A stretch of 64,000 bases of DNA from Fratercula arctica (lineage: Eukaryota > Chordata > Aves > Charadriiformes > Alcidae). Location of the stretch: positions 35,716,355 through 35,780,354 of the forward strand of contig CANTUZ010000007.1 of the NCBI GenBank assembly GCA_947846985.1. The letters run 5' to 3'. Of this stretch, positions 49,458 through 61,145 are shown in pieces. A program made the position numbers and the translations under genes. The number at the start of each line of letters is the position of its first letter. Positions within the stretch are counted from its first letter, which is position 1. The notes beneath the pieces were generated by a model that was not told the DNA's origin, searched no databases, and saw nothing but the letters and a program-made list of their open reading frames with translations.

Positions 49458-52400
49458 GTATGTAGAATCACCTTGACGTAACTAGAAGCGCTCACAAACA
49501 TCAAGCCAGGAAAATATGGCTGATAAATTTTGTTGCTGTGCTTACATTCTTTTAAATCAAATGCCTCTTTAGCTAAAGTGACTCATATGATTTCCTAAGA
49601 ACATTTATTTTCTTGTTCTTCCAATGTCATCTTTCTAATTTAATCAATTGGAAAATCCCCTTTTCCCTTGGAGAATGGTTATGTACTAATGGCATTATAT
49701 TCAGCTGTCTTTGTTTTTGAATGTTACTTTGAATATGACCTTTGGTGTGTCATTGTTTCTGTCATTTTTTGGCTGTGACATTTAAAATGTCATTTCCACT
49801 TGGGGGTTACAAAATTCTAACTTTTAGGCATCCTTTCTTACTACATTTCATGTTCCCAATGGTTAAAACTTCTTGATTTGTTGTTTAAAGATGTTTATAC
49901 AAAATTCGTCATGTTTCATAGGCTTTCTTTACCAAGCAGCACAAGCAGCTATTCTGAGAATTGCTGCAGAAGTGCTGTCTGTGCAAACAGATTTTATTTA
50001 GCCAGCCGTTTTTTTCATTAATTTCATGATTTGGTTTTTAAAAGTCTTGCTATTTTTTTTAATTGAATTTGGGGTTATGTTGCTTAATGGACTAATCTTA
50101 TAGATACTTACCATTAAGATTATTTACCTTACCAGCCAAGCTTAGTATTGTGAATAAGCCCTATTCACTTCCTTAGCAGTTTTGTTTTGCTTTTTCAGTC
50201 AGGGGAATCACAGCAAGCGGCATTGGCAGGATCAGGCTATAAAGCAAGAATAGCAAGAGCTACATGGAGCCATTTGCCCTCGCGAGGAATGTGCCTCATT
50301 ACGTATATTAAAATGCTGTTCTGAGGGGCAGCCAGAAGCTCTTCGCAGGGCCTGCTGCATTGTCCGTATGAGCAGTGTGCCTGAAAATTGGCCTGTGCAA
50401 AGGCAAAAGATGCCATCTCGGCCACGCAAGCCCTGCAACTCCCAGAGCATCCAGTGCACGACCGCATTATCGTGTGCTCCCAGCCAGGTGGTCTGTGAGG
50501 CAGCTGCCTGGAGAGGCAATGGGAGAAAGGAGGATTATAGCACTTTCCTGGTCACTTCTGCTTCGAGAATGATGCAGACGTAGGCACTGGTGTCCACAAA
50601 GGGTTATGAGACCAAAATACGGAGTATGATTTACATCATGCAATGCATGTAGGAATACGTCAGAAAACAGTGAGCTTATTCCAGGGCTGTGGTCCCACAG
50701 TCTACTTCAACAGATACAACTGCAGGCTGCTGCCAGAAAGGACGTTCCCACGTTCTCTCCTTACCCCTGGGCCACCACTCACATTCATTTGATCATTAAA
50801 TGAGCCAAATCAGGAACAAATTCAGCTGAAAACTGAAGCAACCAGAAAATAAGTGATAAATTTTCAGCTTCATTAGTTTCCTGATCTGCTATGAATGCTA
50901 GTGCAGAAGCGCAGGTCTTCTCATTCCCACCACAGCTCACACATTACATTGTCTTGAAGTGATCAAAACTCCACCCTTAGCGCGAGGTGTCCTGAGCTGC
51001 TGCATCCTCATATCTGCATCTGATCTGCCACATCTGGCTCACATCTGCAGGAGTGGACAACTTTTTGAAGGAGTCAGTCAGGTACTGGCACTGACACCAG
51101 AGAGGGCTCTGAACGTCCTGGGTATGGGCACATGGTCCCCTTTTCGGCCCGTCTGTCTTCATGAAGCCGCCTTATTGGGGGGAAAAATCAACCCTAGCCC
51201 ATTGCAGATACAGATTCCTGCTGGTGTTTTGCAGTGAGGGAAGGTATTAAACGGGTCACTTACACATATTTGTGAAAACATAGAAATGACAAAAAATTCC
51301 AGTGTGCCCTTTGGCTGTCCTATGGGTGCTCAGGCAGGTCCAGACGGGTCACGGGTGCCACCTGGGGCTTTCCTCAGCATGGCTACATGTGCCCTATATT
51401 CAGCCTGTCACTGCACAGTGACACTACCATGTTTGAGGGGGACAGTTGAGTATGCCTCCTGCTCCCTCTGCATCATTGAAGAGTCTTCTGGTGATCATGA
51501 AGTCCATTACATCTCTGGACTTTAAAACAATTTAAATCAAATACATAACATCTTATGAAATTATACTGTAGTTACAGATCCCCAAATTAGAAGTAGATGA
51601 GCAAAATATGTTTAAATATGAATAAAGCTTACGTAATATTGCTGGATAACAACTTTTAAATTATTTAAGTGGTGCTTAGATTTTTTTCTTTTAATTAAAG
51701 TTTAGTTTAATTATACTTCTTGCAAAATAGAAGCAAAAATCTTTCTATTTTAAGTGTATTGTTAGCATGCTTTGTTAGATTCCAATAAAGCTTTATTTAA
51801 TTTGACACACTGTTGTACTCAGGGACCTTTATATGCATCTATTATATGAATTTTTGTCAAAATAATTTCCTCTGCCAGTATATTACCAATATTTAATAAT
51901 GCCTTCTGTTGAGTTTTCATTTTAATTAAATTAAATTGCAGCAGGTTGAAGTCCTGGAACTCAGGAATATAACCATCTGCTTTTGGTTTTATAAATACTA
52001 TAAACATCTTTATTTTTCTTCAGAGTTATTGACAGCAATGATCACATAACCAGTTACCAAAAAGAAGACTTTCTGAGCGTATTTCCACACACAAGTGGTT
52101 CTGTTTAAATTTGTTGGAGAAATGTTTGCTGGTGTTTGTCTAGTCCCCAGGTCCCTAACAAGAGGCCATTTTCTCTTCTCAGAGTAACAGCTGAGATGAT
52201 AACATAACATTCTTTATCCTGAATAAAAAAAACATCATGTGGAGGTTGACACACAAAACCTTGGTGGCAAAGTCTATGTCCCCTTGTAATTTAACACAGG
52301 AAACACACACAGGAAAAGGAAGGATTGCAGTAGAAACCTCAATGAATGCTCCATACCTGCTCAATCTTACTCCTGCAAGCCCTTGCAGACCACGCAGCAG

Positions 52401-55038
52401 CATGAAGTGATGTGCAAGGACTAAGCCTTCTGGGTGCGAACATAAACCAGCTCTCAAGCACAACAGTCTTGGGTCTTCTCTGTTTATTACTTGTTACTTT
52501 GGTCAGGTTCATTATATCCATTGTTCGAAGAAGTAAGATGTTGATGAGTACAAATATTTCAGGAGAGGTTGAGTAGAGGTTACTGTCCTGTTTAATCATG
52601 TCTTTTATTTATACCAGTATTTTGGCAGCAGTCCTTAAACTGGGATATCTTGTCACTACTAACAAGTTATTGTTCATTCTTCAAAATAGTTGTATGAAAA
52701 GAATAGATTTTTGGTACAGATGAATCTTTTGGAGATCCATTTTAAGACTGCAAAGAACTGTACTTGCTGTACAAAAAACATAGTCACTACAGTTCTCCTT
52801 CATGCAGTAAAATCTCAGTCACCTCAGAAAAGGGCTATAAATTAATTTGACTAGGAAATAACACCCCACAATGAGGGTAAGCAGACTGAGATTGTCGTTT
52901 CATTTCCAAAATTACATTTTGCAAAACCTGCCAGTAACACAGTACTTCTATTTCAAGTGGCACTGCAGTCACTTGGTTGTCTTTACAATTGTTATGCTTC
53001 GCTTTGATTGCTTTGCATGCAAAACGATTGATAGGAAATTTTCTGGATGGTACATCAGTACCTCCAGTTAGATGTTTCAGGAGACCCTGCTTAAGATTAC
53101 ATGGATATTCCTTTTTGGAGCATAGACTTCTTCCATAACTATGTGTAAGTATACATAGAAACATGGTTATAGACACACACGGAGTGAGCGTATGTCCATG
53201 TGTCTGTCACTGATGAGAAGGGACAAAAAGGCAGCTACACACAATAACTATGAGAGCAGAGAACAGTGAACTTTTAAGAAAGGGGATGATAACCTCTAGA
53301 GGGTATTTGGTGCCTCGAAAACATCAGCTATAGGCAGGGAATAGCAGATGCTTTACAGTGTTAGCTATAGTCCTGGTAAATGTGCCACTGTGGATCCATT
53401 GGCACAGATTCTCGGATGGTGTAAATTGTTATACCTCCCTTGACCCAGACACCAGCATGGTACCTTCCAGCCACTGGTGAACTGTCCTGTGGGTCTGTAA
53501 TGGTTCACTGAGGAAGGCTGAGTGACTTCGTATTATAGGTCTTTACTCTTTTCAAGTATACACTTCTGACCCAGGATTGAATGTGTTAAGTGGATGAATG
53601 GAGTAAAAGATGCTAACGTGTAGGTGGCAAGTGTGAGGTTGCTTCGTAGGAAAAATCTGCCCTTTATCTTCTCTCTGCATTAACACCTAGAAAATAGCGT
53701 GTTCGGTTACTGAACCGTGCTGGCTCATCTCAGCACAGGATGTGGCTGCTCTGGAAGAAGCTCCGTGCCCACAGTCAGGCACTAAGCCCAGGGAGTTACC
53801 CAGAAACATTGCTGATCTTAGTCATAAGAGCTCCTGTAACAGAAAAATAGGAAAGAGTGGCTGCTGGACCCTCAGACCGAAACCTATAATGTTTGAAACA
53901 TACAATATTTACAGTACTTAAGGAGGTGTGATTTTTACAAGTCAGAGTTTAGCTGCAAAAACAGGTTCTTTCTGCTAAAATGATGAAGCAGCTCTAAGTG
54001 AATTTGCTGTAAGGAACAGCTTTCAGTTTGCTGTAAAACATTTATCTTACAAACACAAATTCTCCCTGCTATAGCTGGTCAGAATACTTTGATGACATCC
54101 AGTAATGGAATTTAGATGATATTAAAACTATTTATGGTTCAAGTAAAATGTACCTAAAGCAGCTACATAGAAAAAGTTAGGAAAAAATACTGAAAACGTC
54201 CAAAAACTGTGGGGTTTTAAGTATTTTTTATTTTGTATATTAGAATATTTTAAATACATTTTTATTTTGGAAGGGATCATATATATGGCTTTCAGTATTT
54301 CCTAGATCAAATTTTGGGATTTGGTGTCAAAATAACATTCTTGCTTTATGAATGAGTTGCACTGAAGTCTAAAAAGATTAACTAGAGGAGATAAATAACT
54401 TTAAGAAAATGTTGTTATATTAGAGACACCAAAAATAAATTTTGAAGAGTTTTTTTTTGTTTTACTGAAGTACTAAAGGGAAGATTTTTTTTGGTCAGTT
54501 TGAGTACACCCAAAACCCACCATCCTTAGGGAAATACAAGACTTGCAGCAGGTATTTCAGCCAGCTGTAGAGGGGAGCCCTGTGGTGTGCAAGCCCGTTA
54601 AGGTACAAGTTTAGTTCTTGAAATTTTCAGCTTGGCAATCCATTTCTGCCTAACTGCAGTTTTTACAATTAGCAAACAAATTAAACCCAGTTTGTTTTAA
54701 CATGGATTTTTTTCTATTTAAGCAGTTATTTGGGTAATTAGCAGAAATGCAATAAACAATCAAGTCAGAAGTCATTGGAGATTTATACTCTTAAGAAATC
54801 CATAACTGATACAACAGAAAATTTTCTCCTTTGAAACAGTAGTAACTGTAGCTGTAATAACATACTAATCTCTTAAAACCCTTTTTTAAAAAAATGCTAT
54901 TCAACAATAGCAATCAGGCAGAGGAAAATTAGTGGCATCATTACTTGACAGATAAATATCAAAACCTAGAATGAAAAATTACTGAGTAGTTCACAGAGGA
55001 TAAGGTAGACTGATAGATCTTTAATTATTTGTTTGCAG
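49458..55038 (+). other. TENM1: TENM1 intron (5.6 kb)
   Basis: This intron runs from donor GTATGT to acceptor TTATTTGTTTGCAG. The segment is AT-rich with no mobile element, RNA gene or coding frame that I can support. Open frames of 60-113 codons occur on both strands and look random. Confidence 0.8.
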
Positions 55039-55182
55039 TGTCGGTGGGATATGAATATGAAACATGTCCTGATTTTATTCTGTGGGAGAAGAGAACAGTA
55101 ATCCTTCAAGGCTTTGAAATGGATGCTTCAAATCTGGGCGGCTGGTCTATAAACAAACACCATGTATTAAATCCACAAAGTG
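55039..55182 (+). CDS. TENM1: TENM1 exon: FN-plug to NHL transition
   Basis: This 144-nt exon has phase 1 at both ends. It encodes (V)[20 protein letters not shown], then [20 protein letters not shown], ending with HVLNPQSG. The Y-E-Y-E-T-C-P motif and the W-E-K-R strand are invariant in teneurins as I remember them, and the segment leads to the first blade of the NHL propeller. The acceptor is TTTGCAG and the donor AGTG|GTAAGT. It joins upstream as EAM-VSVGYE and downstream as [11 protein letters not shown], both continuous with the family. Confidence 0.95.
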
Positions 55183-58100
55183 GTAAGTCCTTCCTTTATT
55201 AACTGGCCATGCAGAAGAAGAATACAAATTTTAAAGGAATTAATTGTTCAGATCTTAAGCATTACACTTCCTAATGTGTAATCCTCTTTGCTTGAATGTG
55301 CACCCTTGTTTATTGAGAACTGAACTGTAAGTGCCATCTGAAAGGATATTTTTAATGTTCTGGCTCCTGGGTATTAAACACTAATATCACTAATTTGTGA
55401 TCGCTAACACATTTTGGTCATTTGGATGAAAAAAGGGCATACTGATTTAGGTTCATTCTCACACTGTTGGTATAAAAGTACCACCTTTTAGGTCAGTTTA
55501 TAGCGTGTTGTAGTCTTAGTGAAGTGTCTACACCCCTAAATCATCCCATGACTAATATTGGTTAGTAGCATCACAGCACCAGGGAGACAAACCATGCGGG
55601 AAAACAGACGGGCGGAATGAGAGGTAGCACTTCCCAAACCACGCTGCCAGGCCAGTATGCAGAAGCTTTTGTGGCTGCCCACTCTGTGGAGAAGCGCAGT
55701 AAGTTACTCTTCAGGATAAACAATCCAGAACCTTTTGAAGCATTAGAAAAAAAAACCTGCAAATGCTTTTGGTGTCTTAACCCTGCATAGAGGTTCTTCA
55801 AGCGTGGAGACTTGAATCTGTTTTCTTATTGCTTTTGTTTTATTCCTCGGGGGGTTTCTTTTCCTCCCTTAATATCTATAGTCAGGAATTAGTGGGATTA
55901 AATTATTAAAACAAGAGTTGTAGATAAATTATGGTAACTAGAAAAATATGGTTTTGCCAATAAACAGATATCTCGCTGTCCAGGGGAAGAGAAACTTGGG
56001 GTCAGATTTCAGCATTTATAAATCGGCAGAGTATTGGCTTCAGCAAAGTTCTCTCAATTTGCTCCAGCTGAGAGTCTGTCCACTAAAATCTATTTCCATC
56101 TGCAAACTTCTGTTAATGAAGATTCATGCACAGATGTATGGCTGTCAGGTTTTTACAAGTTCTGTTGTTGAATGCGCAGCTACAGTATAAATATTCCACA
56201 TACAAAAGGTCAGATTTAGTTTGTAAATTATCTGGATTTCTGTTTTGATTTAAAATAGTTTGACATTTTAAACAGCGGTTCTTTCATACCCTGTCTTATT
56301 GGTTTGTATAGATTGTCTCTTTTAAATGCCAGCTATTGACATTTAACACAAAGAGAAATCTGACCTCAGTCAGCTCAGCCCCCAACTGTGAGCCCCATAG
56401 TCTCTACTCCTTAGTGCCAATTTACCACTTGCATAGTTTAATTTCAAGACTAAATTGCTGGCAGTAACTCCAATTTATATGACTGTCTGCTAACTGCAGT
56501 GGTGCCTACTACAATTCACCCCATAGGCACTAACATGTTCTGAGATTTTGTGAAGTACACAATTAGTGGGGCTAAATCATTGCTTTCCTGAGCACGGGGT
56601 ATATGGTGACAAATTGCTTCCTGGCCCTGTCTCAGCTGTGTGGCTGAGAACACCAGAGAGCTCTGACCTGTCAGCCACATGCCACCTCCTCTGAAATCAT
56701 CCTGGCTGTGCCTGCTATCCCAACCCAATAAAAAGGATGGGGAACAGGCAGCTTCTTATCCCCGCTCCTCTTCCTCTCGTGTTCTCACTGTGCTGGGCAT
56801 GATCAAGGCTGAAGGCAGGGAGAAGCTGCTACATGTCTTTATCCATTACTTACAGGGACACAGTCTGGGGAGGGGAGGGTATAAGCATATCTGACTTGAA
56901 ATCAGTGGGGCTCTTCTGTCGCTGTCTCATGTAAGAGCATCTCCAGTGAGGATGACAAAGCCCAGCCAGAGCTCAGTGGTGTCTCAGATATTCCTTGTGA
57001 TTATAATGGGCTTTGAGCATGCACACCTGGCTCATACATAGAGGCTAGAAAAGCAGGAGCAGAAAAGAAATTTCTCCAGTCATTGTGCTTGTGCACACCT
57101 AACAGAGCAGCCTGTAAAGCCACAACACCAAATAATGTGTTATAACAGTTATAAATAACTGTGTTAACCAACGGGGTAAAAATAACGAGTATGCTTCTGG
57201 TCTTATCAAGAAACTAGTGAACTGCTCTTCCATTTCAGATATATAAAATGTACTGTAAATAAGGACAAGAATGTGATTCAAACTTAGAAGTATACATTTC
57301 GGGCTTAGCTCCACGCCACCGTGAGTGAAATGAAAAGCATGAGTACCTTCTTGAGTAAGATTTGAGTAATATATTAAGATTTTTCACTTTTAATTAAAGC
57401 GTTCCCTCTGTATGTATGAAGAGCTGCTCTTTTTAGAAGCATGAAACTTGCATCTGTTTTTGAAACGCTATCACTGGATTAACTCCAGAAATAGCATTGG
57501 AATATAACATAAATGTCTTTCTAAAAATTCTCCATTGCAAATTACACTTTTGTTTTCAAACTAGAACTAGAAGTACTTTGCTTTGCTTAGTTAACTAGTC
57601 CTGAAGAGCTTATCTCTAACTTCATCCGCTAAGCCTTGTCTTCCAGCAGGTCTGCTGCTGTGCACGACGTCCCTGCTCAGAGGCAGGGTGGAAAGGCTTA
57701 CCTCCCTCCCCATAAAAGCTATTCATTTCAGAGATGTTACAAAATAAACTAAGTACAACAGAGAAGTTGTAAAAATAGATAGATGCAATTATACAGGATT
57801 GCACTTCATAGCACAGTCGAAGCTGCGGATGGACAAGTATTGACATGCAGAATCCATAGCAAGAAAAAATGGTGTTCTATTGCAAGGTGCACGTATCTTG
57901 AAAAAAGAAAACAAGATGTTCGATTCCAGCAGCATAGACGTGAAATGACATACATTGTTCCAATGTGGCTGTCACTGGAAACTCAAGCTTTTTAAATGTA
58001 TATGGTTTAGCATCTGTATGACTGTTAGGTTAACAAAGGATCGCATCCTGTCCTCAGCTAGACTAAACTGTTCTTTTCTCACTTTTTTTTTCCCCACTCC

Positions 58101-59925
58101 GGTTTAGAGGTTTGATCAGTTCTAATTTGTGACATGAGCAGAGTTTAATGTTTTCTAGCACAGAGGTTTTGGTGAGTTTGGAAGAGCTTCAAGACATTTC
58201 TCAATCAAGAAGAGAACACATACTGTAAATACTAGTTCCTGTATAGAGTCCTTTTAAAGGCACCTATATCTCATGAATACAAATGAATGCGCTATTAACC
58301 GATTTTTCAGAGTATTCTTTGAATTAAGTTTTTCTTCTGATGGGCAAATATATTGATTCCATTTTTATTTATCTAGGGAAAGGAAGGGTAATTTTACAGG
58401 GACTTTATGCTTTACGGTAATTTCAGCCCCAGTGCAACACAGCACTGACTAAAATTAAAGCAGCAGCTCAAAAGCCTGAAATTAAGCACATGCTTACATT
58501 TATTGACAGCAAAACATATTCTCCTGAGCCCTAATTATTTACTGGCATTTGTATGAGGCAGTTGAAATATTACCTTTACATTGTTAATTTCAGACAAAGG
58601 GCAGCATCTTCATTTAGTAGTATTTTTATCCGGTGTGTGAGGGAGGATATTGCCATTAATTTTACTGGCGTATTTCCAAGATGCTTTTTTTTAAGCCAAT
58701 GTTCAAGCAAATATATGTATTCTGTTTGTTACTCTTCAGAAATAAAGTTTTAAAAATATAATTCCCTTCAAAATAGCTATGGCGACACTCAGTAATTTCA
58801 AGGAGAATTTTAGCTTCAGACTTACCTGAAAGCCACAAAAAAATAGTTTGACAAAAGTTGGTAGAGAGAGTACATAAAGATATTTGCCATACTTTGGGAA
58901 GATTTGGACGTGTCTCAACATATACTTCCTGCAGCAGCTAAATATTTATTTCCCAGTGTAAGAGTCCTCCAGAAAGTATATTCCCTTGTGTTTATTCCTT
59001 TAATCGTGCCATTTTTCTAATGAAATACTGGGCTTTCCAAGGGAAAAAGAGATTTTGAACTGTGGTCTAAAAGAATACCTATCTTCCATTTAGAAATAGC
59101 CAAAATCTTACAATAACATGTAATTTTAAAAGGTACTTCTTAACTATATTAACACATTGCTATTAAAAAAAAAAAAAAAAACAAACAAAACACTACAGCT
59201 ATCAGCTTGATAAAATACACATTTGTACTGGTCCTGGTATCACCAGCCTAGTAACTGGGAAGACTTTCAACAACATATGCTGCAGAGCACTGCTAAAATA
59301 CTGACAGACTGGAAAGTTGTTTTAAACTTTATGACAGAACTTAATATATTCTTGCTGGTAAGAAATTCACTTGTGCCTCAGAATTATTCCTTGACTTGGC
59401 TTTGCTGCACTTGGCACCATTTTTATATACCATGAAGGACTCGCATTTAAATTTGAATATTGATTTTGTACTGCCACTCAGTGCTCTGTTGTGAAAAATG
59501 CATAGTAGTCCTGCTATTAATCTCCTTTAATTAAATATTCAAGCTGCCTCAGAAATTCCTCTGCTACCTAATAAAAATTTATGAATAAAATGAATATTAA
59601 AGTAGTAATCCCCAAGAAATCAGATAGCACTGCAATTAACAGTCAATTTGTTAGAGCATTAACCAACCATGAGTTCTCCTCGTGATGTTGGCTTTTAAAA
59701 TAGCCAGTAACCACTGATCGACAAAATGGTGACGGGGAAGCTTGGGACTGAACAAAATTGGAAGAGATTATTGGAGCCCTGTGACAGTCTTTAAAAGATC
59801 CGATGTTTGTTGTGGTTTTGGTAATCTGATTTTCTAGAGGATTGCATAATCCAGAACTGTGGAATAGTTTGAATGATATACATTTGCTTTTTTTTTTCTC
59901 TGTTTTCTGCCTCCCCTTCCCTTAG
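55183..59925 (+). other. TENM1: TENM1 intron (4.7 kb)
   Basis: This intron runs from donor GTAAGT to acceptor CTCCCCTTCCCTTAG. An A17 run lies at 59165-59181 and a pyrimidine-rich stretch at 59888-59924 leads into the acceptor. Nothing else is recognisable. Confidence 0.85.
59165..59181 (+). repeat. A17 homopolymer
   Basis: This is an uninterrupted A run followed by CAAACAAAAC. I see no clear retroposon body on its left. Confidence 0.8.
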
Positions 59926-60175
59926 GAATCGTACACAAAGGAAACGGTGAAAACATGTTCATTTCCCAGCAGCCGCCGGTCATCTCAACCGTGATGGGCA
60001 ATGGACACCAGAGGAGTGTCTCCTGCTCCAACTGCAATGGCCTTGCGCTCAACAGCAAACTCTTTGCTCCAGTTGCTCTCGCTTCTGGGCCTGATGGTAG
60101 TGTGTATATTGGCGACTTCAATTTTGTCAGACGGATCTTCCCCTCTGGAAACTCAATTGGTATATTAGAATTAAG
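59926..60175 (+). CDS. TENM1: TENM1 exon: start of the NHL beta-propeller
   Basis: This 250-nt exon enters in phase 1 and leaves in phase 2. It encodes [20 protein letters not shown], then [15 protein letters not shown], then [20 protein letters not shown] and [11 protein letters not shown], ending with ILEL plus two bases of Arg. [16 protein letters not shown] followed by R-R-I-F is the canonical NHL repeat pattern (first blade). The propeller is one of the main surfaces for homophilic teneurin contacts. The acceptor is CCCTTAG. The donor TTAAG|GTAAAA is weaker than GTAAGT and sits right at splice site B, where microexon B can follow. Confidence 0.95.
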
Positions 60176-61124
60176 GTAAAAAAATAGTTAGCTTTCTCTG
60201 ACTAGTGTTCATTATCCTGGCTGTGATATGCCTATGAAAACTACGGTGAGCCTTTTTTCGCTTGTGACTTAAAGAAGCAGCCACATTTAGTTGCCTTGTA
60301 AGCATGTGTCTCATCGACCGTCGAACAAGCTCGTCAGAAAACTTACACTTACTTTAAAGTCATCAGTTAAAACGGGCATCTTAAGTGGCCTTTAGAACAG
60401 GTTTTGTGTAATGAATTTCTATAAAGTGCAGAATTCATAGAGCTAATTTTTCTTCCTGTGAGATTTTTCATACATTTTCTCAAAAAAGTTAAAATATTCC
60501 ATGAAGTGTGTTTTTGAAGAGAACCCCATAATTCAATAGCAAATATTTGCAGTATCACATCAGGTCACAGAATTATGAAGCTGAAGATAGACTTACCATG
60601 TTTAAAATTAATACACTTTTTAATTAATACAAGTAAATAATTAATACAAGTAAATTAATGCAATTGTTCCTCATCTGTAACAGAGGATATGACTTGAGTT
60701 TGAGCAGATGAGAGCAAACCCAGCGTTGCAGACTGACATGTGTCAGGCTGGGCTGTGCCACCATTAACGACTCCCCTGTAATTATGACTCCAGCTTCCCG
60801 TTCCCTTTCAGAGCCAGAGGGGAAGGCAGGAAAGATTTCAGACACTGATACATTAAATTTCTTTTACTTAACGCCCATGAATCCCCACCTAGTTAACATT
60901 GCTGGTGATGATGTTGTGTGCTGGTTGTCCAGAATTAACTTGACAATGTGCAGGCGGTGGAAAGGAAGAGAAAGAAATAATACTGAGTAGCAGGATAAAC
61001 ACTGTTTTGTTATTCGATTACAGCTCTGTGAGCAGTTAGGCAAAGAATACAGTTTTGTGGGGGACTAACATTTCTTGTCTTTTTCTTTTTTTTTTTTTAA
61101 ACCTGAACTGATCTGTCTTACTAG
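60176..61124 (+). other. TENM1: TENM1 intron before microexon B (0.95 kb)
   Basis: This is the shortest intron in the window. It holds a two-copy 17-bp tandem repeat at 60621-60654. Its 3' end is unusual: a T-rich tract (to 61098) is followed by AAACCTGAACTGATCTGTC and then TTACTAG, so the long pyrimidine run ends 26 nt before the exon. No other gene is seen. Confidence 0.85.
60621..60654 (+). repeat. 17-bp tandem duplication (two copies)
   Basis: TAATTAATACAAGTAAA occurs twice head to tail with no mismatch (60621-60637 and 60638-60654), 471 nt upstream of microexon B. This is a small, perfect and therefore probably recent duplication. Confidence 0.9.
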
Positions 61125-61145
61125 GAATAGAGACACAAGGCACAG
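61125..61145 (+). CDS. TENM1: TENM1 microexon at splice site B (21 nt)
   Basis: This 21-nt exon has phase 2 at both ends, between acceptor CTTACTAG and consensus donor CAG|GTAAGT. Spliced after ...ILEL-AG it completes Arg and adds N-R-D-T-R-H plus the first two bases of Ser. The family insert NRDTRHS is the seven-residue splice-site-B insert in the NHL propeller. In paralogues this insert controls homophilic recognition and latrophilin binding. Inclusion or omission keeps frame. The next exon (expected to start near SPAHKYY) is outside the window. Such a short exon is easily missed by gene predictors. Confidence 0.92.
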
